NCBI GenBank assembly: GCA_944474755.1
Contig: OX104117.1
Location: 40,069,222-40,133,221 of the forward strand
Length of the DNA stretch: 64,000 nt
Reading direction: 5' to 3'
Source: Limnoperna fortunei
Lineage: Eukaryota > Mollusca > Bivalvia > Mytilida > Modiolidae
Shown here: piece by piece, positions 35,201-46,100 of the stretch
Layout: every line of letters begins with the position of its first letter
Position numbering within the stretch: the first letter of the stretch is position 1
Translations under genes and position numbers: made by a program
Notes under the pieces: model-generated
What the model saw: the letters and a program-made list of their open reading frames with translations, nothing else
The model's database searches: none
What the model was told of the DNA's origin: nothing

Positions 35201-38200
35201 TTTCCTAGCTAAGTTTGTCAAGGTTTCGTAGACCCATGTGGACGCAGGAATCCTGACTAGTGAGAATATACTGTTAAATACTGACATATTAGTTATGCAG
35301 CAACCTGTAACTAGAACGAATGTAAATTGTAAATAAATAAGTATTCGTGGTTTTAAAAGTAACTCACTCCATGGCAATGCGTACAAAATCGAATTATGAC
35401 CACCACCTGGATCTACAGCCATTTGCTTCAGACATCGAAACTCGTTTCCTTTGCGACTAAAATGTTTTGCAATATTTGGTCGTTAATAGATGCAACAGAC
35501 AGAAACTTGAGCAATAGTCACTTGATAAGTAAATAAATAAGATCTCCACAGGTAAGCTTTTCCAGACTTCATGCCTCGTGTAGTCATAGCAATAATGTGT
35601 AATTCACTCAAAAACTTTATAACATGATACACGTGCATGCACAATACGATGTAATAAATAGGTTTTATGTACTGATTGTTGACATTGTCTTTCAGAACGC
35701 ATGTATTTACCACATACTGAAACATTAAAATTGACTTTATCTACAGCATTCATTTTTATATCCAGTTAAGTACTTTTTATAGTTTGAATTGCTGCTGCTG
35801 TTTTGTTCCTATATATTATTTTCTGATATTCTAGACATTATGAGAAATATTGCAAAAAAAGATTACACCTTGTATAAAAATCACTCAAACATATACTTTC
35901 GACATACTTAGATAAAAATAAACAAAACGAATCTACTCTTACCGCTGAATCAAGAAAGGGCCGGCTCTGCTATAGCATTCGTAAGGTTCTCCATTTACAA
36001 TTACCGTAGTTGGGTCTTCACATGAAAATTTGGCTACTAACGTAGTAGACCCAGAAACAGCGACATATGACTTCTTCATCTGTCGGGGGCACGGATAATT
36101 ACACACACCTTCAACTGTAAGGTGAATAAACATATACCGAACATGTAACTGCAGTCGCAATACAAAATATTTTTACAAATAAACATGTAAACATTTATCT
36201 GAATTGGGAATATTGCATTGTTGATAAAAGTGTTTAGTGCGTCTAGCTCTTTTTGAAAATTCGTACAGTACCTCTTATATTGTTTCCATATTTTATTCTC
36301 AGTTGTGACCAACTTCTAAGCTCGATCATAACGTAAAGAGGACATTTTGCATAATAGGGGTAAAACCAAGGTTAATTTACCCCTGAAGTTTCTTTTTTTT
36401 TTAAATTTAAACCAATGAGACGAATATTCCCTTTTTCAAGTTTGACTTTAATTTGCCTATTGGTTTCGGAGTAGGTTAAAATGGGAAAATTATTGAATGT
36501 ATCGCTATCAAAGAGTACAAATAAGTCATATGACGATACGATGAAGTTTATTTTTATGTGGCATAATATAGATTTCGCTTAATACATAAGTTGTTATCCA
36601 ATAGTTACTTTAGATCGCGTCTTGATTGATTTGTTCCTTAGCCAGCAGTACTTACTAATTATTCAGGACTAGCGAAATTTAACACACAAAACATTCCCTG
36701 AGAGCATTATAGTGGACCCATGATCAAGGGATGATGACAGCTGCTAAACAGTATGGGAAATAAAAGCAGGGAGAGTGTAATGCATTGCATAGAGACAAGA
36801 AAGCGAAAATGCTAACACTTTCAGCAATCTTTTATGGTAACACTCTTGTTTAGTCACATTAAATGATCCGTATTTACATCATAATCGAAAAGGTTTCCAG
36901 ACCAGGTCATCAGCACAACGCAAGAAGTAGATATGTGTGCTTGTTTGAGATCCAAAAGAAATACTAAACAAAAACAAAAAACCAAAACACGAGTAACCAA
37001 ACTCTTCCGGACGATTAAGAAGTTCATGCCTCTAATTATACACTTGTCGTCATGTCGTTAGATAAGTCAAATCTAGAAATAGAACAAAATACCTATGGCT
37101 AAAAAAAATTGTCAAATGGCATTTGGTAGATGGATTTCCAATAATGATCCACCAAGTCGTGAAGGAACATATGTGCAACAAATCCAGGTTTCAACAGCGT
37201 ATTCGTCAAAAGCAGCGTCAGATGTAGAAAATCGAATTCCGATTGCAAGATCTAGCAACACGAACAAGTTTTGAACTATAAACACCATACGCGGGAGTTA
37301 ATAGAATACTGCTATCAATGAAAGGAACGTTGACGCCATCACGCTTGTCGTAGAGTAATTTTGTAGTGTCTAATCTGAGAAGAGGATATAGGTATGAGGC
37401 CGATTTGATAAAATCGGAAGTGTCCTTAATCTAATAAAAAGTTAAACTGTAAGTAGTAAACGACTTATAGGTAGTATATTAAAAAGCTGCTTGGAACAGT
37501 TTTGAAACATTGTTGCACGTATGCACTTTGGATCTAGTTAAAATTCTAGATCAGATGGAATGAACCCATTTATTGGTCAGACTGATCAGAGACAGTTAAT
37601 CCACAGATACGAAATTGACGTGCAATACAAAAAACATATACACAATCATCGATTCAATGAACATGTTTGTTTGCTGTTATAGGGGATTAATTCCTTTCAT
37701 CTTGTTTATCAGCTATCGTCTAGCTTCTATAGGTGAGGGAAAGCCAGAGTACCTTATGAAAATTCCCAACCTTTGGCAAAAAAACTGTCAACTCTTGTCG
37801 AGAACATCTTGCCAATAAGGTTCAACCGCAAACTCGGCATTGACGTACACGTGAACAATAGAAGATGACCAACTATCTAAGGCAATCTACAAATTGCGAA
37901 TAGACAAACAGATGTATTAAAATCATTTAAATTATTTTCAAGGTGTATTTTAATTCAAATCTAGCGATTACTTAATTCCTTATATTGCATTGTGCTGTAT
38001 GGTCTGCAAATGTGCCAATTAAAATCACACCCTTGATCTGGACCTGATATATTGTATTGTTACGATTGACCAGTTATTTGATGACTAATGGATTGACGAA
38101 CATACGTAACGCAAAATTGGTTAAATCTGCAAAATTAACCGCCCGAAGACCAGTATTAATGTCTTTACATTCACATGTTTGTTAAAGTACAAACTATTCA

Positions 38201-38283
38201 AGAATTTAAATCTAAAACATTGTTTAATTCTTACCTGAAACACAACAACAAATAAAAAGGAGTAAAGTCCAAATGAAAACCAT
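29248..38283 (-). CDS. Cysteine-rich secreted protein gene with micro-exons (8 coding exons)
   Basis: I do not recognise the family. Coding exons in order are: 38283-38235, 36114-35943, 35456-35368, 34317-34243, 34048-34034, 33397-33374, 29892-29881 and 29384-29248. All junctions are GT-AG and the phases agree throughout, giving 573 nt, 190 aa plus TAA. Exon 1 encodes a signal peptide (MVFIWTLLLFICCCVS). The mature part has 12 cysteines: four in exon 2 (from VCNYPCP), one in exon 3, two in exon 4 (LCEVC) and five in exon 8 (including SCAACKPN). No transmembrane segment follows the signal, so it is probably secreted and disulfide-bonded. Three exons are only 15, 24 and 12 nt, each phase 1 at both ends. 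Exon 8 has an alternative acceptor 6 nt further in (29378), also in frame. The intron between exons 6 and 7 holds a LINE remnant and a SINE. Confidence 0.75.
30474..30556 (-). repeat. Family A tail fragment
   Basis: Plus strand TGATTGATTGATTGATTATT, a GTT microsatellite, then TTACGTCCAGCAAGCAATTT and ATTCAGGACGTGAACA. It abuts a SINE copy in the opposite sense. Confidence 0.55.
30557..30832 (+). repeat. tRNA-derived SINE, near full length
   Basis: The head reads GGCCTCGGTGGCCGAGTGG, a box A of tRNA-Leu/Ser type. It continues TACTATTGATCACGTGGTCT and GTCAACACTGAGGTTGCAG, then a degraded box B. The core has ATTGCCAGTTTTCCTACCAA and CTCCGGGTACTACGGCTTCC. The tail has ATGATAAAGCTGAAAAGTTG, AAAGTGGCGTTAAACAACAT and CAAACAAACAAT. 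The core resembles a domain shared by several animal SINEs (possibly the Meta or V type; the name is from memory). It lies antisense within an intron of the secreted-protein gene. The open frame at 30484-30834 is a by-product. Confidence 0.75.
30990..33130 (-). pseudogene. Jockey-like LINE reverse transcriptase remnant
   Basis: Minus-strand pieces in shifting frames match one Jockey-type ORF2. Near 32850-32720 is a linker (KPFSLEELKNSLNKSHDTA), then QGRSTIDHLVRFKTYIQNAF and FVDLEKAYDTTWKYG (motif A) at about 32560-32500. These are followed by GRLPTFISNFLND and a degraded MCVPKW... (usually GVPQGS), then YVDN at 32265-32276. Downstream are an FLPYIKMLKNKCLKALDILK block (about 32010) and LRCLGAFRTTPVNSL (about 31820). 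Motif C reads YVDN instead of YVDD, and there are many stops and an internal deletion between the linker and QGRST. It sits in intron 6-7 of the secreted-protein gene, same strand. Confidence 0.65.
36625..36720 (-). repeat. Family A tail fragment
   Basis: Plus strand TTGATTGATTTGTTCCTTAG, CAGCAGTACTTACTAATTAT and TCAGGAC. It lies in intron 1 of the secreted-protein gene. Confidence 0.4.
37130..37400 (+). repeat. Interspersed repeat family C
   Basis: Shares ordered blocks with 8380-8530 and 39000-39240: a GTAGAAAATCGAATTCCGAT block, a GATCTAGCA block, ACACCATACGCGGGAG and a TACTGCTATCAATGA block. It lies in intron 1 of the secreted-protein gene. Confidence 0.4.
37705..37890 (-). repeat. Diverged SINE copy
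   Basis: On the minus strand it has a TATTGTTCACGTGTACGTCAA head segment, a GACAGTTTTTTTGCCAAAGG block and AGGTACTCTGGCTTTCC, in the order of the SINE at 30557-30832. Confidence 0.45.
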
Positions 38284-38330
38284 TTTGGTTTGTGCACGTA
38301 ATCAGTGTTTGACTTCTTAAGAAATTGAGC

Positions 38331-38338
38331 ATATATAC
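38331..38338 (-). promoter_or_regulatory. TATA-like box of the secreted-protein gene
   Basis: On the minus strand GGGTATATATGCTC lies about 50 nt before the ATG at 38283-38281. A start site about 30 nt downstream would leave a 5' UTR of only about 20 nt. It is plausible but unproven; other TATA-like words are common in this AT-rich sequence. Confidence 0.4.
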
Positions 38339-38999
38339 CCCATAGAGCAGCAGCTGTACAGTACAACAGTAACACTGCGATAAAAGATAAACGCACTGAT
38401 GTAAATAAACTTTTCTAACAAAAACAAGTTTTACATATTTATAGACATCATTTGTACAGCTGTTCAACATTTTAAACATATACTGAGATAAACAGATAAA
38501 TGACATCATTTGTACAGCTAAAAAAGTTGAAGTGTTTGGAGGGTAACTTGTTCTCGTCCTGCAGTATTGGTGAAATATTGTTCGCTTGATGTTAAAAACA
38601 TTCAATTATTCAATATACTTCTACACCATTGAAGAAAGATGTCACCATATTGACAAAATTAGGTAGGCTGGCTCAACAATGTTCGGACAGTTTTTTTAAA
38701 TTGAATTCATGATGACAATAATCATGAACGGGAATCAAATATTCACGTGCGCATATCTTTAATAGAAGAAACACATAAATTATTAAATATCACTACAGAA
38801 ACCAAAACCATAAAAATGACTGTATCCCGAACACAATAAAACCATTGGTGTACTAATGTAGTAAGCAGTGGTTGTCTTTAATTAGATAACAATTGGACTT
38901 GCTCATTCGCATGTGCAAGAAAGTCAAATTTATGATGAGAAAAGACTACATTTGACTCATTTAAAAAGTCTTATCGTATTTGAGATGGATTTTCCATAA

Positions 39000-39240
39000 C
39001 AATCAATCAAGTCATGGTAAAGGCCAGACATCAACTGCGCTACAACAAACCCTTGTTTGAGGAGCTTGATAGTCAACTGTAGTGCCCGGTCTAGAAAATC
39101 GGGATACCGATAGCAGCTGCAGCATTACGTATACGTGAAATACAAACACCTTACCCTTGCTGGAATGTTGCTATCGACGAATATGAAGTATGCTTTGACA
39201 ATATGATACATGAAGCACTCACCTTTTTGTAGAGTCTAAT
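39000..39240 (+). repeat. Interspersed repeat family C
   Basis: Contains TAGTGCCCGGTCTAGAAAAT, CGGGATACCGATAGCAGC, AACACCTTACCCTTGCTGGA and ATGTTGCTATCGACGAATAT, in the same order as at 8380-8530. Confidence 0.45.
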
Positions 39241-39330
39241 TTGTATTTTTAACGATTATATTTACATGCGACCAAAGTAAGACGCCGACCTTATATATTG
39301 GTGATGCCTTTGAATAGATTAAATGCAAAA

Positions 39331-39485
39331 AATAAGTGAATTATTATTTCTCGGTGACCAATTTTATTTATATTCGATCTGTCATCGCTCCCATTTTACT
39401 AATATATCACGTGGAGATCTAACGAAATCTCAGATTGCTCTTTTGAATTATGTAGCATATGTTTTTACCCGGTCGATTAGCTTTA
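39331..39485 (+). repeat. Direct repeat, copy 1
   Basis: About 155 bp from AATAAGTGAATTATTATTTC to CGATTAGCTTTA. A second copy is at 40496-40665, about 1 kb away. Confidence 0.8.
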
Positions 39486-39494
39486 CCCAGACAA

Positions 39495-39835
39495 TTTTGA
39501 TTGATTGATTGATTGATTAATGGTGTTTAACGCCCGAGCAGCATTATTTCAGCTATATTCAGGCGATGAACATGAAATGGATGATAAAATGAACATGAAA
39601 TGATGATGAATGAAAATGGGATGGGACACAAGGAAAAATAGGGGTAACGGATTTTAGATTGCCACTGGCAAATGGGAGGATGGATAGGGTCGGGCAATTC
39701 AGCCTCCAGTAGCGGGATCGAAATCCCTACTCATAGCGAATACTACAGCAGCGTTCTTTAACGTGCGAGGAACGTGGCATTTTTCCCAACACGGTGCACT
39801 AATATGGTTTGCGGTCAGGTTTTCCGTATATCTTC
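39495..39835 (-). repeat. Family A interspersed repeat
   Basis: Plus strand starts with a GATT tetranucleotide run, then GTGTTTAACGCCCGAGCAGC, TTTCAGCTATATTCAGGCGA, TAGATTGCCACTGGCAAAT, GGATAGGGTCGGGCAATTC, AACGTGCGAGGAACGTGGCA and TGGTTTGCGGTCAGGTTTTC. Confidence 0.6.
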
Positions 39836-40315
39836 ATATGAACAATAGGATAAATGGAACTATTTACAACGGCAGATTTAGTTTATGTAGAAGTGCTATA
39901 TAACTAATATCACCATTTTACTTGTAGAATTACGTGTCGTTTTATTTATTTTAAAACTGCTTTTTTGTATATATATATATTGATTGTAACCGTATTAATA
40001 GTGCTACATATTTATACACCTGTACATACTTGTAATAGCACTAACAAAAAACCTTTGTTCGTTAATTACTAGAGATCGTATACATCACATACGTATAATG
40101 ACAAAAACTTTTTACCTGTTATTGTCATTCGTTGTAAAAACACTGACGAAGCATGTTGGTCAGGCGAAATATTTGTGCAATTTTTTAAAGTGTAAAACTT
40201 TGTTTTCGCTTTAATTATGTATCTAGATGTTGTTGTACATCTTTTTAAACGAATATATTATTATTTTAGTCTGTACAGTATCGTTATCTACCGTAACGAT
40301 CCAACATCCCGTACG

Positions 40316-40318
<3 letters not shown>

Positions 40319-40349
<31 letters not shown>
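40319..40349 (+). repeat. (AT)n microsatellite
   Basis: Uninterrupted AT dinucleotides for about 30 bp. Confidence 0.95.
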
Positions 40350-40351
<2 letters not shown>

Positions 40352-40495
40352 AATAAGCATATGATCTTAGTGTGTGATGCTGGGAGTTGTCAATATAAAG
40401 GTACAAATGAATTTGGAAAAACTAGCGAGACATATAAGTTATCAGATAACATGTACAGAAAGATGTTCTATGGGGGGATTGTTTAGACAAGTTTG

Positions 40496-40665
40496 AATAA
40501 GTGAATTATTATTCCTCGGTGACCAATTTAATTCAAATTCGATTTGTCATCGCTCCCATTTTACTAATATATCACGTGGAGATCTAACGAAATCTCATTA
40601 CAAGACTTCTCAGATTGCTCTTTTGTATTATATAGCATATGTTTTTACCAAGTCGATAAGCTTTA
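40496..40665 (+). repeat. Direct repeat, copy 2
   Basis: Matches 39331-39485 with scattered substitutions and a 14-bp insertion (ATTACAAGACTTCT) after AACGAAATCTC. The two copies flank about 1 kb with no coding sequence. Confidence 0.8.
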
Positions 40666-40870
40666 TTATTCAACAGGCACAATTATGCAGTAATACATAT
40701 ATTTCACTGGTTTAGGTTTACATTAGCGGCCTAACATTGCTACATTCATGTATTTTGCCCTAGAATTCGGACCATAAAAGCAACAGAAGAAAAGATTTAT
40801 TGTCCAACGTCACAAACCGTCAGAAAATAGCTTACTGACACACTAAACCCAAACTCACACACGCTTACCG

Positions 40871-41070
40871 ACAAGTAATACAGCCAATGTTAAAAGGGTT
40901 AAACATGTGGCTCTACGAATAAAAGCTTGAATCAACGTCTTAGGTCAATCTAATATTACATTCAGTAGGTCAACATTCAGTAGAACAAGTAATACAACCA
41001 ATGTTAAAAGGGTTCAACGTGTGGCTTTACGAATAAGTCTTAGGTCAATCTAATATTACATTCAGTAGGT
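40871..41070 (+). repeat. 114-bp tandem duplication
   Basis: Units start ACAAGTAATACA at 40871 and 40985. Both have AATGTTAAAAGGGTT, the ACGAATAA block, TCTTAGGTCAATCTAATATT and CATTCAGTAGGTCAA. Confidence 0.8.
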
Positions 41071-41206
41071 CAATATTGTCTTCAAATGAGATATATTAAA
41101 TATAACCATAAAGTGTTTGATCACAATGTCATACAAATTGCGCTATTGACTACACAAAAACTGTAAATGTGCATATAAAGTAAATCTAAACAAATATGAC
41201 AAAAGG

Positions 41207-41436
41207 CAGCTGTTGTCATATCGTAGTAAGGCTATTGTTTATTAATCAAAATATGGCATACATGAATATTTTTGTAAAAGCAAAATATTAATGAGTTCAT
41301 CATGCAAATAATTTATTTGCCCAGCTGTTGTCATATCGTAGTAAGGCTATTGTTTAATAATCAAAATATGGCAGACATGAATATTTTTGTAAACGCTAAA
41401 TATTAATGAGTCATCATGCAAATAATTTTTAATTGC
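41207..41436 (+). repeat. 115-bp tandem duplication
   Basis: Units 41207-41321 and 41322-41436 both begin CAGCTGTTGTCATATCGTAG and contain ATCAAAATATGGCA and ATGAATATTTTTGTAAA. They differ at few positions. Confidence 0.85.
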
Positions 41437-41552
41437 CATTTTAAATTTAACCACAAACCGATTATTTATTTCGATCCATGAATTTCTCAAACGTGGTTTG
41501 TATTCAAATAAAATCTCTTTAAGCATAAAATAATAAACTGGTAACAAACTTG

Positions 41553-42196
41553 GGTATCCGGACAAATCCCCGCCCGGACATTTCCCCGTTCGTCATTTTT
41601 GTAGGTCCTGACATTTCCCCGTTCGTCATTTGTGTAAACCCGGACAAATCCCCGCTCATGAAATTGTAAGGGTGGACAATTCCCCGCTCAAACTTGAAAA
41701 CGTACTTTAACTATTTCATAAATTATTGTATAAACGAAAATATTTAAAGTACGAGCATAATATAAATTTGAAAGAATCTAAGTCGGCCATTTACCACTCC
41801 TTTGTTATAATTATTAAGGTAATAAATGGAATATGCAAATTATGTGTGAAAACTATTTTAATTAATCCTTTACAGTTTTCCGACTTGTAATTAATTTACC
41901 ACGGTTTGAGCGTGGTTGTTGATTAATAAAGTCAGCCTCGCTCAATTAAAGTTGTTTGATCGTGAACGATATTAACGAACACTTTTAACACCATATTATC
42001 TCCACAAATGAGACAATTAAAGTTGTTTGACAAACTTACCAGTTTTCAATCAGTAATTTGGACACGAAAACTGAACTACACCTATTGCTTGTAGTTTAAT
42101 GTACACAATGGATTCAAAATCAGCTAAGTTGGGAAATGTCCGGGTATGAAAAATAGCAAACGGGGATATGTCCGGGCGGGGGATTGTCCGACATTC
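41553..42196. mobile_element. 644-bp MITE with 9-bp target duplication
   Basis: The flanks are identical 9-mers ACAAACTTG at 41544-41552 and 42197-42205. The left end reads GGTATCCGGACAAATCCCCG and the complement of the right end reads GAATGTCGGACAATCCCCCG. Both continue with CCCGGACAT(T/A)TCCCCGTT, giving imperfect inverted repeats of about 55 bp. The CCCGGACA(A/T)(A/T)TCCCCG word is repeated below the left end. It has no coding capacity. The 9-bp duplication suggests mobilisation by a MULE-type transposase, but the ends do not match the MULE at 22997. Confidence 0.65.
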
Positions 42197-42644
42197 ACAA
42201 ACTTGACTATTAGAATAATTCCAGTTGATATGCCATTTAAGCACCTTGACCATACATACCAATATTCGAATGATTTAAACTCTATTATTTATATTAATTA
42301 CCGCAATATATTGGTTTTATTACCTGACGTTTTAAATTTGTTTTGTTAGTTAAATGCTCCAACATTCCCGTATTCTGTGAAATTTTTGCTGCTTTAGGAA
42401 ACTGGACTTTGGAAACCTTTGTTGGTAGGTATGGTAAACAGCGTGCCTCTTATGTTAACCGTGTATATTAAACTAATAAATTAAATCATGTTTAATTAAG
42501 TGTTGATGCGTATTCGATTATACTATAGTAATAATTCGCACAATTTCATATTCTTATTTTACAGCAGATCATACACTACCACAATGTCATCAAAGATACA
42601 CAGTTTTTAAACTTTACTACACCAGTAGCGTATTTTGCATTTAG

Positions 42645-42726
42645 TATTGTTTGTTAACTTGTTTTAGTCTAAATATAGCTAAAATACTGCTCGCTGGACA
42701 TTGACCAAACCATCAATCAATCAATA
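42645..42726 (+). repeat. Family A tail fragment
   Basis: TTGTTAACTTGTTTTAGTCT, AAATATAGCTAAAATACTGC, TCGCTGGACATTGACC and a CAATCAATCAAT end. Confidence 0.6.
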
Positions 42727-43158
42727 TTTATAACTTGTATTACTCATTAGAGTCTTGATACTGATTTTTTTTCTATTCTTTTTCGGGCATTGTTTCAAAT
42801 TGCACATGCATGGATATGTTATTAGCCAAAGTTAGAATAAAACTTGTATTTTGTTTCTCAGACTTTGATTTAGTTTAAACATATTTATTTCGATAATATC
42901 ATACAAAGTCACAAGCAGACATATACATAAAACGCAAAGGATTCGTTAACAAGCTAATAAAAGCTTATATCAAGTCCGTTTCCTTATTGTTGAAAGAGTA
43001 CTACATATTAGGATGAGTAAACATGCTACATGAAGGAAATATGTTTGTATAATTTAACCCTTGTTTGACAATATATAACTAAGGAATAACAGAAACAACA
43101 CAAGTATATAAAAAAACTGTAAAGTAATGATGAAATGCAAGAAAAAATATGATATTGC

Positions 43159-46100
43159 TTAGAATCGTTTACTTGCTATGATGAAGTTTTGAGTTTTGAT
43201 AAATATATCTGTATTTTGTTCAAATAGTAAAAGGTTTACATCAACAGGTACATTGCAGTTAATAGTAAAAATGGTATTATCTCTAATGTTTTTGTATATA
43301 TGGCAGTAAAGTAAGTAATGAGTAGTTGACTCAGTGTGTCCACATACACAGTTGGGTGAGTCGATTAGATTACGTGAGAAAAGGTGTTCGTTTAGAGAAG
43401 AACAGTTCATGCGTAATCTAGAGTGGAATATTTGACCTTGTCTAGAGCCAGCATAATAATATTTTGGAGGTAACTTATTACCTTGATTTTTTAAATTGTT
43501 TTTAAAAATATGAATAGACGAAGAATTTCGAATGTCAGGTGGGAGCTTGTTCCAGAGTTTTATCGTGGGCGGTAGAAAGTAGTCCGAATAGAGGTTACTT
43601 CTAGTGCGTATTTCAGATATATTATTTGATTGTCGCGTGAAATGGCCATGTACAGACGCCACTGAGTTTGGAACTAGATTTCTTAAGTATTCTGGCGTTT
43701 GTTGGTTTATAATCTTATATAAAACAATTAATCGATGTTTCTCCCTCCTGTCCGCAAGTTTCTTCCATCCCGTTTCTGTGTAAAGTTTTTGGATGTCAAT
43801 TTTGTCCCACCCGTAACAATACGCATCGCCTCAATTTGGACATTTTCTACCTTATCTACATGATACTGGGTACTAATATTCCATATCACGTCACCGTATT
43901 CTAATAATGGCCGAATAAAAGACAAATACATTTTTTCGAGGGTAAATCGATCTAAAATAAGGCGCACCTTTCTCAGGAAGTTAATTCTTTCATAAGCCTT
44001 TTTAACAATATAATCAATATGACTATTCCAACTACCATTGTTTGAAAAATATAAACCTAAATGCTTGTGATTCGTGACCTCTTGAAGAATGTGATTATTC
44101 ATGAGTAGAGGGGGGTGGACTGGCTTCACTGACTTTCTGGATATTGTCATGGTTTCAGTCTTCTGTGGATTAAATTTAACAGGCCACTTTTGTGACCATT
44201 TATTAATAAGATCGAGATCCCTGTTTAAGACTGATGCTGCATTTTCGGGAGTGTCGACAATTATATAGATACTAGTGTCGTCAGCAAAAAGCTTAATGCA
44301 TGCATCTAAATCAATAACTATATCATTTATGAACATTAAAAACAAAAGAGGGCCAAGAATGGAACCCTGGGGCGCACCAGTCCCAATAGTTTTCCACTCT
44401 GAGCACTCCCCGTTTAACACCACCCTTTGAACCCTTCCCGATAAATAATTTTTTAACCATGACAAGAATTTCCCTGAGATACCATAGTTATGTAATTTAA
44501 CCAGGAGACCTTTGTGCCATACGCGATCAAAGGCTTATGTCACAAAATACAACTCGTATCTCTTTCCCATCATCTAAGGCCTTTCCAATATCATTTGATA
44601 TGTCAATCAGCTGGTTGGTGGCTGAATCCCCTTAAATAAACCCTGACTGAATTGGAGTAATTACTTTATTCTGTAGTAAGAAGTTATGAATATGTTTATA
44701 AACACATCTCTCCATACATTTTGAAATAATACTAAGTAAAGAGATTGGTCTATAATTCTTAATTTCACAGGAGGAACCACTCTTGAACACTGGAGTTACG
44801 TTCGCCCCTTTCCATTTAACAGGGAAATAGGACGACGATAACGACAGATTGAAGAGTTTTGTTAAGGGTGTGTTTAGGACCTGGGCGCCTTCTTTCAATA
44901 GTCTTGGATTTACAAGATCAGGTCCGGAGGCTTTATTTATGTTTTTAATATAGTAAGAACATCTCTTACTTCGTTGTCAGGCAGTACAACTTCGCTTAGA
45001 ATATTCCCAGAGTGATCACTCAGATCTGGAAGACTGACAGAAGAATCATCCAGTTGTGTTTGGAATACGAAAAAATTATTAAACCATTCTGCCTTCTCTG
45101 AGTCGTCGGATACAATATTATTGTTAATTAATAAAGGCGGTATCTCAGAGTGGGACGGTTTAATGCCGGATATTTTCTTACAGACAGTCCACCATGATTT
45201 CGATAGACGGTTATCACTCAGGAGCTTACTAATGAGATTTTTAGTATATTTCTCTTTAGCTTGTCTGACTTGAGATGTTACTTTATTTCGTATAGATCTA
45301 AATTTACTCCAATCAGTTGGACGGTTGAACCTCTTGGCTTTTCGGTGAACGCGGTTTTTCTTTCTGATTGCCTTCCTTATATTATTAGTAAGCCAATCAG
45401 GTTCAGATTCACGCACAGTAACAAAGCGGTTCGGAATGCAGGCTTAGGCTACACATAGGATTCTGCGTGTAATTTCATCAACCACCCCGTCAATATCATT
45501 CGAGTTCGTTATTGTGTCCCAGTCAGTTTCAGCCAGCATCCCCCTATACCTATCAAAATCACCTTGTTCATACAACCATATCTTACGTCGAAGAGTTTTC
45601 TTATTGGTTTTAGGGGAGTTTATAAAACCAACAGTAGGGCAGTGATATCTTATATGGTCTTGAAGTGGTGGTCCTACTCCGACGTAAGGGATAAAGTTTG
45701 GGTCATTAGTGATAATCAAATCAATAAGGGAGGACGAGTTCTCAGTAAAATTGGTTGGTTCTTCAATTAGTTGCTTTAGACTATATTTAATACATATATT
45801 TTTTATTTTAGAATTTGTTAATAGTTGATTATCGTTAAAGTCTCCCGTGATTATAACACTGTCGCAATCAACGAGATTAACAATGTTGTCAATGGAGTTT
45901 TCTACTTTGCTCCATATATTAACAGTACCCCCAGGTGGGATATAATATGTCCCATATAATACCTTTTTATTTTTTATCTTCAGTTCTAACCAAATAACTT
46001 CTAAGTCATCTTGTTCCAAGTCAAATCTTCTAACAGCATGTATACAATGTTTAACATAGACTATAACCCCACCCCCTTTTCTATTTAAACCCCTGTCTTG

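Noticed and set aside
38121..38396. Minus-strand open frame of 91 codons with hydrophobic start
   Set aside because: Overlaps exon 1 of the secreted-protein gene in another frame; the spliced model explains the region better.
40143..40170. Second hammerhead candidate (CTGACGA...GCGAAA)
   Set aside because: Stem II pairs over only two bases and no stem III or cleavage triplet is convincing; kept only as a remark.
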